A stretch of DNA of 38,695 bases. Source: Geitlerinema sp. BBD 1991-9. GTDB lineage: Bacteria > Cyanobacteriota > Cyanobacteriia > Cyanobacteriales > Geitlerinemataceae. Positions 16,807-25,266 of the stretch are shown here, one piece after another. Under the pieces are notes generated by a model. That model was not told the origin of the DNA and did no database searches. It was given only the letters and a program-made list of their open reading frames with translations. The number at the start of each line of letters is the position of its first letter. The stretch's first letter is position 1. The DNA lies in contig LWRO01000038.1 of the NCBI GenBank assembly GCA_001657325.1, positions 1-38,695 on the forward strand, in the 5' to 3' direction. Both the position numbers and the translations under genes were made by a program.

Positions 16807-17590
16807 AGCGGACTGTTTTATCGCCCGAGGCGAGTTGTTCTAGACGATCGAGATCGAGAACAGTGACTTGCGATCCCTCGATTTCTAGAATTCCTTCTTG
16901 TGAAAGCTTGGCGAACGTCCGAGATAGGGTTTCGGGGATCGTTCCTAAAAATGCAGCCAGTTGACCTTTGGTTAACTCTAAGTAAATCGTTGTGACTTCA
17001 GCTTGTGTGACTTTAGGCGTGTCGCCTTTCCCTCGCTCTCTTCTCGTTGGAGAGGAAGCTTGGGTTTGGTCTGGAGACTGTTTTCGAGCTATTTCTGCAT
17101 TGCTCGATCGATCGATCGAATGCAACAAATACACTGCCAAGCGACTCGGAACTTCTTTTAAAGAGAGGTTGTCGATCAACTTGGCAAACCGCCGCAAATG
17201 TCGCGATAAGTTGGCCAGCATATTCAAGGCTAGGGTCGGATGCCGCTGTACTAACTCCACCAATAACGCTTTGGGGAAAAAGACTAATTCGGTCTTTTCT
17301 AACGCTGATGCAGACGCGGGATAACATCCGCCATCAAAGGCCGGGGCCTCGGCGAATCGATCGCCTTCCTCAAACCAGTGTAAAATCTGCTCTTTGCCGT
17401 CGAGAGAGGTTTTAAATACTTTCACTCGTCCTGATTTTATGACAAAAAAACCTTCGCATTCGTCACCTTCAAAAAAAATCGGATCGCCTTTGCGATAGTT
17501 TTGCAGTTTGGCGATATTCGCGAGTGAAGCAACTTGTTCGGGTGGAAGTCCTTCAAACAAACCTGTTTCAAACACTGACTCAAGATTCAT
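16805..17590 (-). CDS. Crp/Fnr family transcription regulator with FNR-type recognition helix
   Basis: A 261-residue regulator. The N-terminal effector domain (about 5-115) shows cyclic-nucleotide-fold strands (RKGDPIFFEGDE, GFFVIKSGRVKVFK). The dimer helix covers about 115-155. The C-terminal winged helix includes LTKGQLAAFLGTIPETLSRT, with recognition residues Glu220, Ser223 and Arg224, the E-x-x-S-R pattern of FNR/Dnr proteins that read TTGAT rather than CRP's TGTGA. FNR's N-terminal Fe-S cysteine cluster is absent (only Cys45 and Cys89). An unusual charged, Ser/Pro-rich insert of about 35 residues (160-197) separates the dimer helix from the HTH. It lies 3 bp after the diguanylate cyclase gene in the same operon, and a matching FNR box sits before divergent hcp. 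Confidence 0.9.
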   Translation of the reverse strand: MNLESVFETGLFEGLPPEQVASLANIAKLQNYRKGDPIFFEGDECEGFFVIKSGRVKVFKTSLDGKEQILHWFEEGDRFAEAPAFDGGCYPASASALEKTELVFFPKALLVELVQRHPTLALNMLANLSRHLRRFAKLIDNLSLKEVPSRLAVYLLHSIDRSSNAEIARKQSPDQTQASSPTRRERGKGDTPKVTQAEVTTIYLELTKGQLAAFLGTIPETLSRTFAKLSQEGILEIEGSQVTVLDLDRLEQLASGDKTVR

Positions 17591-17593
17591 GAT

Positions 17594-18784
17594 TCAAGCT
17601 CGATGATTGCGATCGGGGTTTGGGTTAACTTCGATTTCAATGGCTTTGATGACTTTATTTCGTCCTGTTTTTTTGGCTTGGTATAATGCAGTATCAACAT
17701 TTTTAATCAATTTCTCCATGGTTTTTCCGTGCTGCATAAATGTTGCAACCCCCAAACTAATAGTATGCTGGATTAAGCCGTTGGCTGCCGGATTGCTTTC
17801 AACACTTTTTCTCAGCCGTTCTGCAACGATTAAAGCTCGATCGATCGGTGTATCGGGTAAAATCACGATAAATTCTTCTCCACCCCATCGACCTAAAATA
17901 TCGCGTTTTCGGAGGTTCTGCTTGAGGACTTCTGAAAGATGTTTTAGAACGATATCTCCACCATCATGTCCGTAATTATCATTAATCGATTTGAATCGAT
18001 CGATATCCAATAAAACAACCGAAAAAGTTTTGCCCATTTTGTAGTACTTTAATTCTTCATTGCTGAGTTGTTCTTGAATGGCTCGGCGGTTAAATGTCTT
18101 GGTTAAAAAGTCGATATTTGCTTGTGCCTTGAGGTCGCCTTGAAGACGCTGAATAACCATCATTATAAATCCGGAATTTCGGAGTTGATCTGCAATTAAA
18201 ACAGAAAAAAATGTAATCGTGTTAACCATGTTTGGATGAAATAAATGCTTGATGCCCGAGAAAGGAAGTACGATCGCCCGAAAACTCAACGAAACGGTAT
18301 CTAATAATAAGATAAATGCTGTAAAATATGCCGATGTGGTAAAACTTTCTTTTTTATTACTTGTTAAATATAAGATAGATAAAATCTGAGTGATAATTAT
18401 TGCAGTGAGTAATTCAAGGTTTCTAAACACAAAGCTACTGTCAATATAAGTAAAATATGCCTGTGATAAAATAGATAAAAATATGACAAGGCTCCAAAAA
18501 ACATAATATTCATCTTTTTGAACGAATCTGGCAATACCAATGAAATAAAAAATACGAGCCATCACAATGATAACATTTCCCAAAAAACGTAATATCAAGA
18601 ATTCTGGATAAAACCAACGAATTAAATAAAAGAAGAACGTTAAGGCCGATAATATGGTTCCAATCGTATAGATAAAAACACCGCGATATCGATCGACTAA
18701 AAAAAACAAAAAAACCAAAATAATTGCGTGCAATATAGATGACACGCTAACGACAAGTGACATGGTTGCAATATCGACATTCAT
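17594..18784 (-). CDS. Membrane diguanylate cyclase (GGDEF)
   Basis: A 396-residue protein making c-di-GMP. Residues 8-205 contain about seven transmembrane helices of no family I can name (possibly a 7TM sensor). The GGDEF domain begins at ANIDFLTKTFNRRA (222-235). Metal-site LLDIDRFKSINDNYGHDGGD (258-277) is intact, the active loop is GGEEF (301-305), and an inhibitory I-site RKRD (292-295) lies five residues before it, so it should be catalytically active and product-inhibited. The gene is AT-rich compared with hcp and the channel gene. It is the first gene of an operon with the Crp/Fnr regulator (three-base gap). Confidence 0.92.
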   Translation of the reverse strand: MNVDIATMSLVVSVSSILHAIILVFLFFLVDRYRGVFIYTIGTILSALTFFFYLIRWFYPEFLILRFLGNVIIVMARIFYFIGIARFVQKDEYYVFWSLVIFLSILSQAYFTYIDSSFVFRNLELLTAIIITQILSILYLTSNKKESFTTSAYFTAFILLLDTVSLSFRAIVLPFSGIKHLFHPNMVNTITFFSVLIADQLRNSGFIMMVIQRLQGDLKAQANIDFLTKTFNRRAIQEQLSNEELKYYKMGKTFSVVLLDIDRFKSINDNYGHDGGDIVLKHLSEVLKQNLRKRDILGRWGGEEFIVILPDTPIDRALIVAERLRKSVESNPAANGLIQHTISLGVATFMQHGKTMEKLIKNVDTALYQAKKTGRNKVIKAIEIEVNPNPDRNHRA

Positions 18785-18990
18785 AAAAATTTCAAAAATT
18801 TCACAAGTACGAAATAGTATAACTTCCGGAATGCAAATTTTAATTTGCTTTCTTAACAGTTTGTGAATTTAATGAACTCTATCAGATCTCGTTCGAGCCA
18901 CTTCGATCGAAACCACAAGTTTATACAAGATTTTTGATGTCAAGGAAGAAATCGATCGAGCCGATCTATAAATCCTGACACTTTCGATCG

Positions 18991-19039
18991 GCAGATACGG
19001 GTCTGCTTCCATACCCCGTCAACTTGAGGTTGTCGGGGT
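18991..19039. other. Two adjacent hairpins upstream of hcp
   Basis: GCAGA/TCTGC (18991-19006) is a small stem. ACCCCGTCAAC (19013-19023) with GTTGTCGGGGT (19029-19039) is a stronger 11-position stem with one mismatch and a five-base loop. Neither is positioned to terminate a known gene. Confidence 0.5.
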
Positions 19040-19107
19040 TTCAGCATACTCGATCGACAGATAAACGATTGCATTGTAAAGGGAAAATTTGACAATTGCC
19101 CGACGAT

Positions 19108-19150
19108 TTGATTTAAGTCAAGGACATCTCTCCTCCCCACTGCGTAGAGT
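19108..19150 (+). promoter_or_regulatory. FNR/Dnr-type box and promoter of hcp
   Basis: TTGATTTAAGTCAA (19108-19121) matches TTGATN4ATCAA at 9 of 10 defined positions. A candidate -10, TAGAGT, lies at 19145-19150. If transcription starts near 19156-19157, the box centre is at about -41.5 to -42, the classical class II activator position for FNR/CRP proteins. The proposed activator is the Crp/Fnr protein encoded at 16805-17590. Confidence 0.65.
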
Positions 19151-19181
19151 AAAGTCAAACGATAGGAGAGGAGACCAGACC

Positions 19182-20810
19182 GTGTTTTGTACTCAATGCG
19201 AACAAACCACCCGAGATGAAGGTTGCTTTAACTGGGGGGCTTGCGGCAAAAGTCCTGAAGTCGATGCCCTCCAAGACTTACTCACCCACGCCCTACGTGG
19301 ACTCGCCGAAGTCGCCATAGCCGCCCGTTCCTCGGGAATTCGACACCCCGAAGCTGACGAATTTGCTTGTGAGGCTCTCTTCGCCACCCTCACCAATGTC
19401 AACTTCTCCGAAGATCGCTTCATCGATTACATTCACCAAACGGTCAAGTACCGCGAAGCCCTCAAATCCCAGATTGCTTCAGTAACCGATTGGTCGGACG
19501 TGGCCATTTTCCAACCCGCCGATACCTCGGAAAAACTCATTCAACAGGGGAAAGACGCAGAATTCGACTTTATCAGCCAAGGTTCAGGGGATGTCGATGT
19601 TTTTTCCCTGAAACTCACTGTCCTTTACGGTTTGAAGGGCATCGCCGCTTACGCCCACCATGCCGCTGAACTCGGCTATACGGACGATCGAATTTACGAT
19701 TTTTACTACGATGCCCTCGCTGCCCTCGGACGCAGTAACCTCAGCCTCGAAGAGTGGGTACAAATTGCCCTGAAACTCGGCGAAATCAATTTGGTGACGA
19801 TGGAAATTCTCGATGCGGCGAATACGGAAACTTACGGCCATCCCATCCCCACAGAAGTTCCGATTACGCCTCGTCGAGGGAAAGCCATTCTGATTTCCGG
19901 TCACGACTTGCGAGATCTCGAAGCCTTGCTGCAACAAACGGCAGGAACTGGCGTTGACGTGTACAGCCACGGCGAACTGTTACCCGCTCACGGCTACCCG
20001 AAACTCAAGGCGAAATACCCACATTTTTACGGTCATTACGGAACGGCGTGGCAAAACCAACCGCGCGAGTTTGACGAGTTTCCCGGCCCCATCGTAATGA
20101 CGACCAATTGTTTGATGCCGCCAAAATCGACCTATCGCGATCGAGTCTTTACGTTGGGGGCAGTCGGGTTTGAGGGTTTAAAACATCTCGATCGAAATGA
20201 TTTAACGCCTGTCGTCAAAATGGCGAAAGCCATGCCGGGATTTACGGAAGATGTCGAACTGCGAACGGTCACGACAGGATTCGCCCGCAATGCCGTTCTC
20301 GGTGTGGCCGATACAGTCGTCGAAGCCGTCAAACAGGGCAAAATTCGCCATTTCTTCCTAGTTGGTGGTTGCGACGGGGCAAAACCAGAACGGGGATATT
20401 ACGAAGAATTTGTCGATCGCGTTCCATCCGATTGCGTCATCTTAACCCTCGCTTGTGGGAAGTTCCGCTTCTTCGATAAGGAACTCGGCGACATCGGCGG
20501 TATCCCTCGCTTACTGGATGTAGGACAGTGTAACGATGCCTACTCTGCTATTCAAATTGCCTTGGCTTTGGCGAATGCGTTCGATACGGATGTCAATCAA
20601 TTGCCCCTGTCGATGATTTTGTCGTGGTACGAACAAAAAGCGGTGTCAATTCTACTGACGTTGCTGTATCTGGGCATTCACGATATTCGCCTCGGACCCA
20701 CGCTTCCAGCATTTATTTCGCCCAAAGTGTTCGAGTTGCTGTCGCAAGCCTACCACTTGCAAAAAATTACGACTCCTGATGCGGACTTAGCCGCGTGCTT
20801 GAATCGGTAG
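19182..20810 (+). CDS. hcp: Hybrid cluster protein (hydroxylamine reductase)
   Basis: A 542-residue cytosolic Fe-S protein. Hcp is linked in other bacteria to NO/nitrosative stress and has NO and hydroxylamine reductase activity. The N-terminal cluster ligands are Cys3, Cys6, Cys15 and Cys21 (C-x2-C-x8-C-x5-C in FCTQCEQT and GACGK). Downstream hybrid-cluster regions are intact (GHDLRDLEALL, TNCLMPP, VGGCDGAKPERGYYEEF, LACGKFRF, LDVGQCNDAYSA). The start is taken as GTG at 19182, which has GGAGAGGAG eight bases upstream and puts Cys3 at the family position; the longer open frame from 19089 runs through the promoter. It is monocistronic with its own FNR-type promoter and a strong terminator. No hcr reductase gene is adjacent. 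Confidence 0.96.
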   Translation: MFCTQCEQTTRDEGCFNWGACGKSPEVDALQDLLTHALRGLAEVAIAARSSGIRHPEADEFACEALFATLTNVNFSEDRFIDYIHQTVKYREALKSQIASVTDWSDVAIFQPADTSEKLIQQGKDAEFDFISQGSGDVDVFSLKLTVLYGLKGIAAYAHHAAELGYTDDRIYDFYYDALAALGRSNLSLEEWVQIALKLGEINLVTMEILDAANTETYGHPIPTEVPITPRRGKAILISGHDLRDLEALLQQTAGTGVDVYSHGELLPAHGYPKLKAKYPHFYGHYGTAWQNQPREFDEFPGPIVMTTNCLMPPKSTYRDRVFTLGAVGFEGLKHLDRNDLTPVVKMAKAMPGFTEDVELRTVTTGFARNAVLGVADTVVEAVKQGKIRHFFLVGGCDGAKPERGYYEEFVDRVPSDCVILTLACGKFRFFDKELGDIGGIPRLLDVGQCNDAYSAIQIALALANAFDTDVNQLPLSMILSWYEQKAVSILLTLLYLGIHDIRLGPTLPAFISPKVFELLSQAYHLQKITTPDADLAACLNR

Positions 20811-20834
20811 AACCCACCTGCGATCTCCTCTTCA

Positions 20835-20870
20835 CGAGAAAGTCAATCGATTGGCTTTCTCGTTTTTTTT
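20835..20870 (+). terminator. Rho-independent terminator of hcp
   Basis: CGAGAAAGTCAA and TTGGCTTTCTCG pair over 12 positions (one G-U wobble) around a TCGA tetraloop, followed by eight T (20863-20870). Confidence 0.95.
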
Positions 20871-21320
20871 ATGGTTTTTATTGAGAGAAATTGATAACTA
20901 GCTTTACTCAGGCTAGTCTGATGTCTGTTCTTTTTGTAATTTAGATAAGAATTTACCTCAACAATAAAACAATCTATTTAATCGAGTCTGTTGGAGTTAT
21001 ACCATTTTTAAAAATTCATGCCATAGATGTCTGTCGGGGCAAACGGTGTTCGCCCAAGTTCAGCCGAAGATCTCTAGCAGGATTATCGAGAAATGGTATT
21101 AGTGCGTTCGCGAAGCGTCTCGGAACGAGAATCGCGCAAAGTTTATGAAGTTCCGAAACCGTTGGCGTCGGGGCGTCACGTCGGGGTGTCATGGCAATGC
21201 GCCCCTGCCCCAATAAGGATTTTGGTATTATATCCAATCAAATACCACCGCACTTCCAACAGTTCCATTTAATTTTTAAAAGTGTGGCGAACTTGTTGAT
21301 GAAATCGGCAGAATAAACCT
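20871..21320. other. 450-bp gene-free region with degenerate GC-rich repeats
   Basis: No convincing gene. The left part is AT-rich with a small dyad ACTAGC/GCTAGT (20897-20917). From about 21030 to 21240 there are GC-rich words typical of interspersed cyanobacterial intergenic repeats (GTCGGGGC and relatives). These include the tandem 13-mer CGTCGGGGCGTCA / CGTCGGGGTGTCA at 21166-21191. The 73-codon open frame across it on the - strand is a product of the repeat. Confidence 0.55.
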
Positions 21321-22412
21321 CTAATTATTTTTAGATCTTGTCTCGGCGATAAGGTTTTTAGCGGTTTCGTTTCGGGCGATGATGGTTCCTCGTCGATCGA
21401 ATAAAATTGTTCCGATTTGAACGGACGTATCGGCATATTTTTTAACGTAATCGATCGCGTTACGAGCGATTCGATCGGCTAATTTGGAAAAAACTTCATC
21501 AGCTATGCCAGATTTGCGAAGGAACTGATAAGCTTCCTCCGCCGTAGCACAATTTAAAACTGTGCGAATCACGTTGAGATTATCGGTCAGCCCGAGAACT
21601 GTTGAGGCTAAAATTTCAAGCTTGGCATCAGCAATGTGACTCGATGTGTTAAAAATTTTTCCCGCGAGTTTTATGAGTTTTCCATGATAGCCTGCTAAGA
21701 GGATCGATCGAGCTTCGAGTAAGCCGGCTTCTACGAGTAACGCCCCGATCCAATTTCCCGTTTGCACGACAGTTTCTTGGGGTAAATTCAATCGCACGAT
21801 AACTTGTTTCCCGCTACTTCCAATACAAAATATTAAATTCGGATGAGTTTTAATTTTTTGGTGGAGTTCTTGTTTAGCTTCCTGGAGACTTTCGAGAGCA
21901 GAGTGTGGTTGAGAAATGCCACTCGTTCCAATCAATGAAAGACCTTCGAGAATACCAAATGCTTCGTTAGAGGTTCGTTTAGCGAGTTGTTTCCCTTCCG
22001 GTAAAATCAATCGCACGATTAACGTTTGGTTTTCTGGAATTAAAGACTGTACGTTTCGATCGAAAAGTTCGCGAGCGTAGCGGTAAATTGCCGGTCGATT
22101 CGTTGCAGTTTTGCCAATTCCTTCGCCACCTTCGATAATCAGTGATTGGCGTTGTCGATCGAGCAATCGGACAAATGCCCAAACGGGTGTATTCCTCGTC
22201 AGATCGAGGTTTGCTCCGGGATCGCTGCGTGTTATGGCTAAAGCAGATCGATCGTCGAGTTTGGCGACTTGTTCGATGGGAATTGTGGCTGTTTCGGGTA
22301 ACAAATCGAGATCGATCGACTCACGAGATCGATCGTCTAGGAGATAAAGTAATGCAGCTTTTGCTGATGCAGCGGCGAACACGGGTAGCGTGTAACCCGG
22401 ACGATCGAGCAT
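21321..22412 (-). CDS. cbiD: Cobalt-precorrin-5B (C1)-methyltransferase CbiD
   Basis: Cytosolic S-adenosylmethionine-dependent methylase of the cobalt-early corrin pathway. 363 residues, the usual length. Family motifs: GYTLPVFAAASAKAAL (6-21), GGEGIGKT (95-102), FGILEGLSLIGTSGISQPHS (152-171) and LLAGYHGKLIKLAG. The ATG at 22412 is preceded on the sense strand by a heptameric repeat array and not by a ribosome-binding site. The corrin-reductase cobK lies upstream on the same strand across an 87-bp gap containing an AT hairpin (22449-22474), so they probably form one transcript. Confidence 0.95.
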   Translation of the reverse strand: MLDRPGYTLPVFAAASAKAALLYLLDDRSRESIDLDLLPETATIPIEQVAKLDDRSALAITRSDPGANLDLTRNTPVWAFVRLLDRQRQSLIIEGGEGIGKTATNRPAIYRYARELFDRNVQSLIPENQTLIVRLILPEGKQLAKRTSNEAFGILEGLSLIGTSGISQPHSALESLQEAKQELHQKIKTHPNLIFCIGSSGKQVIVRLNLPQETVVQTGNWIGALLVEAGLLEARSILLAGYHGKLIKLAGKIFNTSSHIADAKLEILASTVLGLTDNLNVIRTVLNCATAEEAYQFLRKSGIADEVFSKLADRIARNAIDYVKKYADTSVQIGTILFDRRGTIIARNETAKNLIAETRSKNN

Positions 22413-22458
22413 GAGAATTTACGATTTAAAATTTAAGATTTTCAACGGACAATTTTCA
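22413..22458 (-). repeat. Heptanucleotide tandem repeat (STRR-type) at the cbiD start
   Basis: In sense orientation, degenerate seven-base units (ATCTTAA, ATTTTAA, ATCGTAA) run up to ATTCTC and then ATG. The perfect AT-rich dyad ACAATTTTCAA / TTGAAAATTGT (22449-22474) overlaps the far end. Confidence 0.7.
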
Positions 22459-22499
22459 ATTTTTTGAAAATTGTTATATTTTATCATGTTTATTGAATT

Positions 22500-23273
22500 T
22501 TAGCTGAAAAGCTTTTTGGTTTTTTGAATCGGATATTTATCTCGAATAAAATCGAAAATTTTGGCAGGGTTTGATGTCATTTTAGGATAATCGATTTTCG
22601 GTCGATCGAGGACAACGAGATGTACGTTTAACACCCGTGCAGCCGCTTGTTTGATATCAACACCGCCTGCGACACCAGCCGCTTTAGTAACCACCGTATC
22701 GACGCGCAACTTTTTCCAGAGTTGGCATTCAGTTTCGAGAGAAATAGGAAGCCGTTGTGGAATCAGTCGATCGTGTGGAAATCCCGCGTCGAGTCCCTGC
22801 CGAATTGATGCTTCGTCGGGTAAAATTCGCGCCCAAAGTTGGCATCGATCGAGCCAAGGAGAAAAATGAGAGAGTGCCTGAACGCCGAGTGTGAGCAAAA
22901 TCCGGCGTCCCTGTAAATATTGGGGTTCTAACAAACTCGGAAGATCTCGAAGCACGAGGGTATTTTCAGGGAGAGGGACGCGAGGCCGCTCGAAGCGTAA
23001 ATACGGTAATCCGGTGGAAATTGCCAGTTTCGACACGCTGGTGGAGAACGGATGGGACGCATCGATAATAACGTCGATGCTATGTCGGTCTAAAAAACCA
23101 TCGATCGTCTCGGGACTGAGCGGGCCGATTTCCACAGTCCCCAATAGGTTGCGATACAAGCGGACTGCACTAGGTGTGGTAACAGTCACCACCCAAGGAA
23201 AGCCTTCTCGACTGAGACGGTGGGCGATCTCGCGGCTTTCACTCGTTCCACCGATAAGCCAAATCGCAGACAT
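22500..23273 (-). CDS. cobK: Cobalt-precorrin-6A reductase (CobK/CbiJ)
   Basis: NADPH-dependent reductase of the corrin ring, 257 residues. Visible motifs: N-terminal nucleotide loop WLIGGTSESREIA (5-17), IIDASHPFS (69-77), LPYLRFERP (89-97), LLTLG and VVTKAAGVAGGVDIKQAAA near the C terminus, all typical of CobK. It sits upstream of cbiD on the - strand. The start (ATG 23273) lies 12 bp after an ATCGTAA heptamer array; no ribosome-binding site is evident. Confidence 0.95.
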   Translation of the reverse strand: MSAIWLIGGTSESREIAHRLSREGFPWVVTVTTPSAVRLYRNLLGTVEIGPLSPETIDGFLDRHSIDVIIDASHPFSTSVSKLAISTGLPYLRFERPRVPLPENTLVLRDLPSLLEPQYLQGRRILLTLGVQALSHFSPWLDRCQLWARILPDEASIRQGLDAGFPHDRLIPQRLPISLETECQLWKKLRVDTVVTKAAGVAGGVDIKQAAARVLNVHLVVLDRPKIDYPKMTSNPAKIFDFIRDKYPIQKTKKLFS

Positions 23274-23285
23274 ATTGGTAGGATG

Positions 23286-23313
23286 TACGATTGACGGTTT
23301 ACGATTTACGATT
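23286..23313 (-). repeat. Heptanucleotide tandem repeat (STRR-type) before cobK
   Basis: In sense orientation the array reads ATCGTAA ATCGTAA ACCGTCA ATCGTAC, period seven. It shares its unit with the arrays before cbiD, cbiA and the helicase gene. Confidence 0.75.
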
Positions 23314-23420
23314 TTTTTTGAAGATTGATATAATACGTCTGTATCTCAAAAAACAACTGAGATCGTCTTTAATATAAATTGTAAATCTTGCCTTGTCTAG
23401 GAATTTAGGAGTTTTAAAGT

Positions 23421-23906
23421 ATGAACGATCGATCGGATGTCGCCCTTCCAACTCGCCTGCTATCAGCGGCAACCTACCTAATTCCGTTAATGGAAGGCAT
23501 CATGTTCGGAACTTTCCTCTTCAAACAGTTTCCCATTTTACAGGTCGTTCTCGTTCCCTTAATCCCGCTGATTCGAGTGTATAATAGCATTCCCTTCGGA
23601 CGGCTCCTCATTTTCTTCCTTTTGTTTTTCGCCGTCGTTCGCAACGAAAATCTCGATCGATTCATCCGCTTTAATGCCATGCAATCGGTGTTGCTCAGCA
23701 TTGTCCTGTCCATCAGCAGCTTAATTCTCAGTTTATTTGTTTCCGGTTTGCAACAAAGTTCGCCTCTACTCCTCGAAACTCTCGTCAACACCTTGTTCTT
23801 AGGGGTTATCGCAGCGGTAGTCTACAGTCTCGTGCAGTGCTTGCGAGGACACTATCCCGAGCTTCCCGCCCTTTCTGACGCTGCCAAAATGCAGGTTCCT
23901 TATTAA
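23421..23906 (+). CDS. Tic20-like membrane protein
   Basis: A 161-residue protein with four hydrophobic helices (about 15-32, 38-55, 60-73, 90-110 and 118-140 counting re-entrant parts) and the Tic20 signature NLDRFIRFNAMQSVLLSIVL (77-96). Cyanobacterial Tic20-like proteins are relatives of the chloroplast inner-envelope import channel component; their bacterial role is not settled. The start is supported by AGGAG at 23407-23411. It stands alone between the cobK/cbiD pair and a convergent FAH-family gene (18-bp gap). Confidence 0.88.
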   Translation: MNDRSDVALPTRLLSAATYLIPLMEGIMFGTFLFKQFPILQVVLVPLIPLIRVYNSIPFGRLLIFFLLFFAVVRNENLDRFIRFNAMQSVLLSIVLSISSLILSLFVSGLQQSSPLLLETLVNTLFLGVIAAVVYSLVQCLRGHYPELPALSDAAKMQVPY

Positions 23907-23924
23907 TTCTCGACGAATTCTCGA

Positions 23925-24734
23925 CTAACGATGCGGCAATGTCTCCTCTGGAGAGGGAACAGATTTCGCAACGACGAAATTGCTCAACACGCCAATTCCC
24001 TCGAGTTCGACCTGCACGCGATCGCCGGGTTGCATGGAACCGATGCCGCGTGGCGTTCCCGTCAACACGACATCTCCCGGTAGTAAGGTCATAATTTTCG
24101 AGACGTAGGAGACGATCGAATCGCACGAAAAGACCATTCGATCGATGGGCGCACACTGCCGGGGCTCTTCCTCATCGTTGAGAAAGGTTTGAATTTTTGC
24201 GCCCGGATTGAGTTCGCGAACGATCCAAGGACCGAGGGGACAAAACGTGTTAAATCCCTTCGCTCGCGTCCAGAGGGGATCTTTTCGCTGTAAATCGCGT
24301 GCTGTTACGTCGTTGGCGATCGTATAGCCCCAAATTTTCGAGGCCGCCTCTTCAGGAGAGCAGTCTTCACAGATGTCGCCGATGACCAACGCCAATTCCC
24401 CCTCGTAATCCACCTGTTGCGTCTGGGGTGGATAGACGATTGCCTCGTCCGGTCCAATAACAGCCGTGGGGGCTTTGAGGAAGAGCAGCGGTTCTTGAGG
24501 AACCTCAGAACCCATTTCCTTCGCGTGAGCGGGATAATTTTTACCCACCGCGACGATTTTCGACGGCGCACAGGGGGCGAGAAGTTTGTATTCCTCAGCG
24601 GGCAGTTCTCGATCGGTGGGTTGACCGTTCAACCACGGCGGTGCGTCGAAAACCTGCACCGCATGGTTCGGTTGAAGCAAACCATAATAAATGCGTCCTC
24701 GGGTCGTTTGGACGCGGACGTATCGCTGTGCCAT
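23925..24734 (-). CDS. Fumarylacetoacetate hydrolase family protein
   Basis: A 269-residue metal-dependent hydrolase/decarboxylase of the FAH superfamily. Metal ligands are visible as Glu111 and Glu113 in DYEGELALVIG, and Asp142 in IANDVTARDLQ. Other typical pieces are VGKNYPAHAKEMG (63-75), EPLLFLKAPTAVIGP (81-95) and the C-terminal LLPGDVVLTGTPRGIG. Members act on fumarylpyruvate, acylpyruvates or oxaloacetate; the substrate here is unknown. It is convergent with the Tic20-like gene and divergent from rpsP. Confidence 0.92.
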   Translation of the reverse strand: MAQRYVRVQTTRGRIYYGLLQPNHAVQVFDAPPWLNGQPTDRELPAEEYKLLAPCAPSKIVAVGKNYPAHAKEMGSEVPQEPLLFLKAPTAVIGPDEAIVYPPQTQQVDYEGELALVIGDICEDCSPEEAASKIWGYTIANDVTARDLQRKDPLWTRAKGFNTFCPLGPWIVRELNPGAKIQTFLNDEEEPRQCAPIDRMVFSCDSIVSYVSKIMTLLPGDVVLTGTPRGIGSMQPGDRVQVELEGIGVLSNFVVAKSVPSPEETLPHR

Positions 24735-24996
24735 ACCGATGGGTGACGTTTAAGGCTAGATTATACCGTTGGCTCGAACTTTCTCCTCGATCGAAACAGT
24801 GTTGAAAGCCGCACGATCGAGAAAAATAGTTTACCTCGATCGGGTCGCCAGAAGGCTGTACGCTAGAGTAGAGTAACAACGGCTGGACTTTAAGGCATCG
24901 ATCGCTTGGGATTGTCACAGAATGACAAACCAATTCGCGGTAGAAATATGTCAAAATAGAAGCTTGACTCAAAATTAGAAAATCCCGTCTGCAACG

Positions 24997-25266
24997 ATGA
25001 TCAAACTGAGACTCAAACGACTCGGCAAAAAAAGAGAAGTCTGTTATCGAATCGTGGCCATGAACGGCGCGTCTCGCCGCGACGGCCGCGCCCTCGAAGA
25101 ATTGGGTTTCTACAACCCGAGAACGGACGAAACGCGGTTGAACGTTCCTGCCATTGTCAAACGTCTCCAGCAGGGCGCTCAACCGACGGATACGGTTCGC
25201 CATATCCTGGAAAAAGCGAATGTCTTCGAACAAGTCAAACCGACAGCCAGCGTCGAAAACGCCTGA
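24997..25266 (+). CDS. rpsP: 30S ribosomal protein S16
   Basis: An 89-residue small-subunit protein. [20 protein letters not shown] and the following [15 protein letters not shown] are diagnostic for S16. It starts an operon-like run rpsP-khpA-phoH-tlyA on the + strand, an order I recall from other cyanobacteria for the first three. Its last 47 bp overlap the start of the KH-domain gene in another frame. No strong ribosome-binding site is seen. Confidence 0.98.
   Translation: MIKLRLKRLGKKREVCYRIVAMNGASRRDGRALEELGFYNPRTDETRLNVPAIVKRLQQGAQPTDTVRHILEKANVFEQVKPTASVENA

Larger units (their letters stand above)
18785..19181. other. Divergent intergenic region between the GGDEF operon and hcp
   Basis: About 400 bp without a gene. 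It holds two hairpins (18991-19039), an FNR-type box with a candidate -10 (19108-19150), a TTGACA at 19089-19094, and the hcp ribosome-binding site. The GGDEF operon promoter must lie in the AT-rich left part but no clear hexamers were identified. Confidence 0.6.

Noticed and set aside
21016-21237. 73-codon open frame (-)
   Set aside because: It is produced by GC-rich intergenic repeats, with no recognisable protein features.
22417-23313. CRISPR array suggested by regular repeats
   Set aside because: The period is seven bases with no spacers; these are heptamer tandem repeats.
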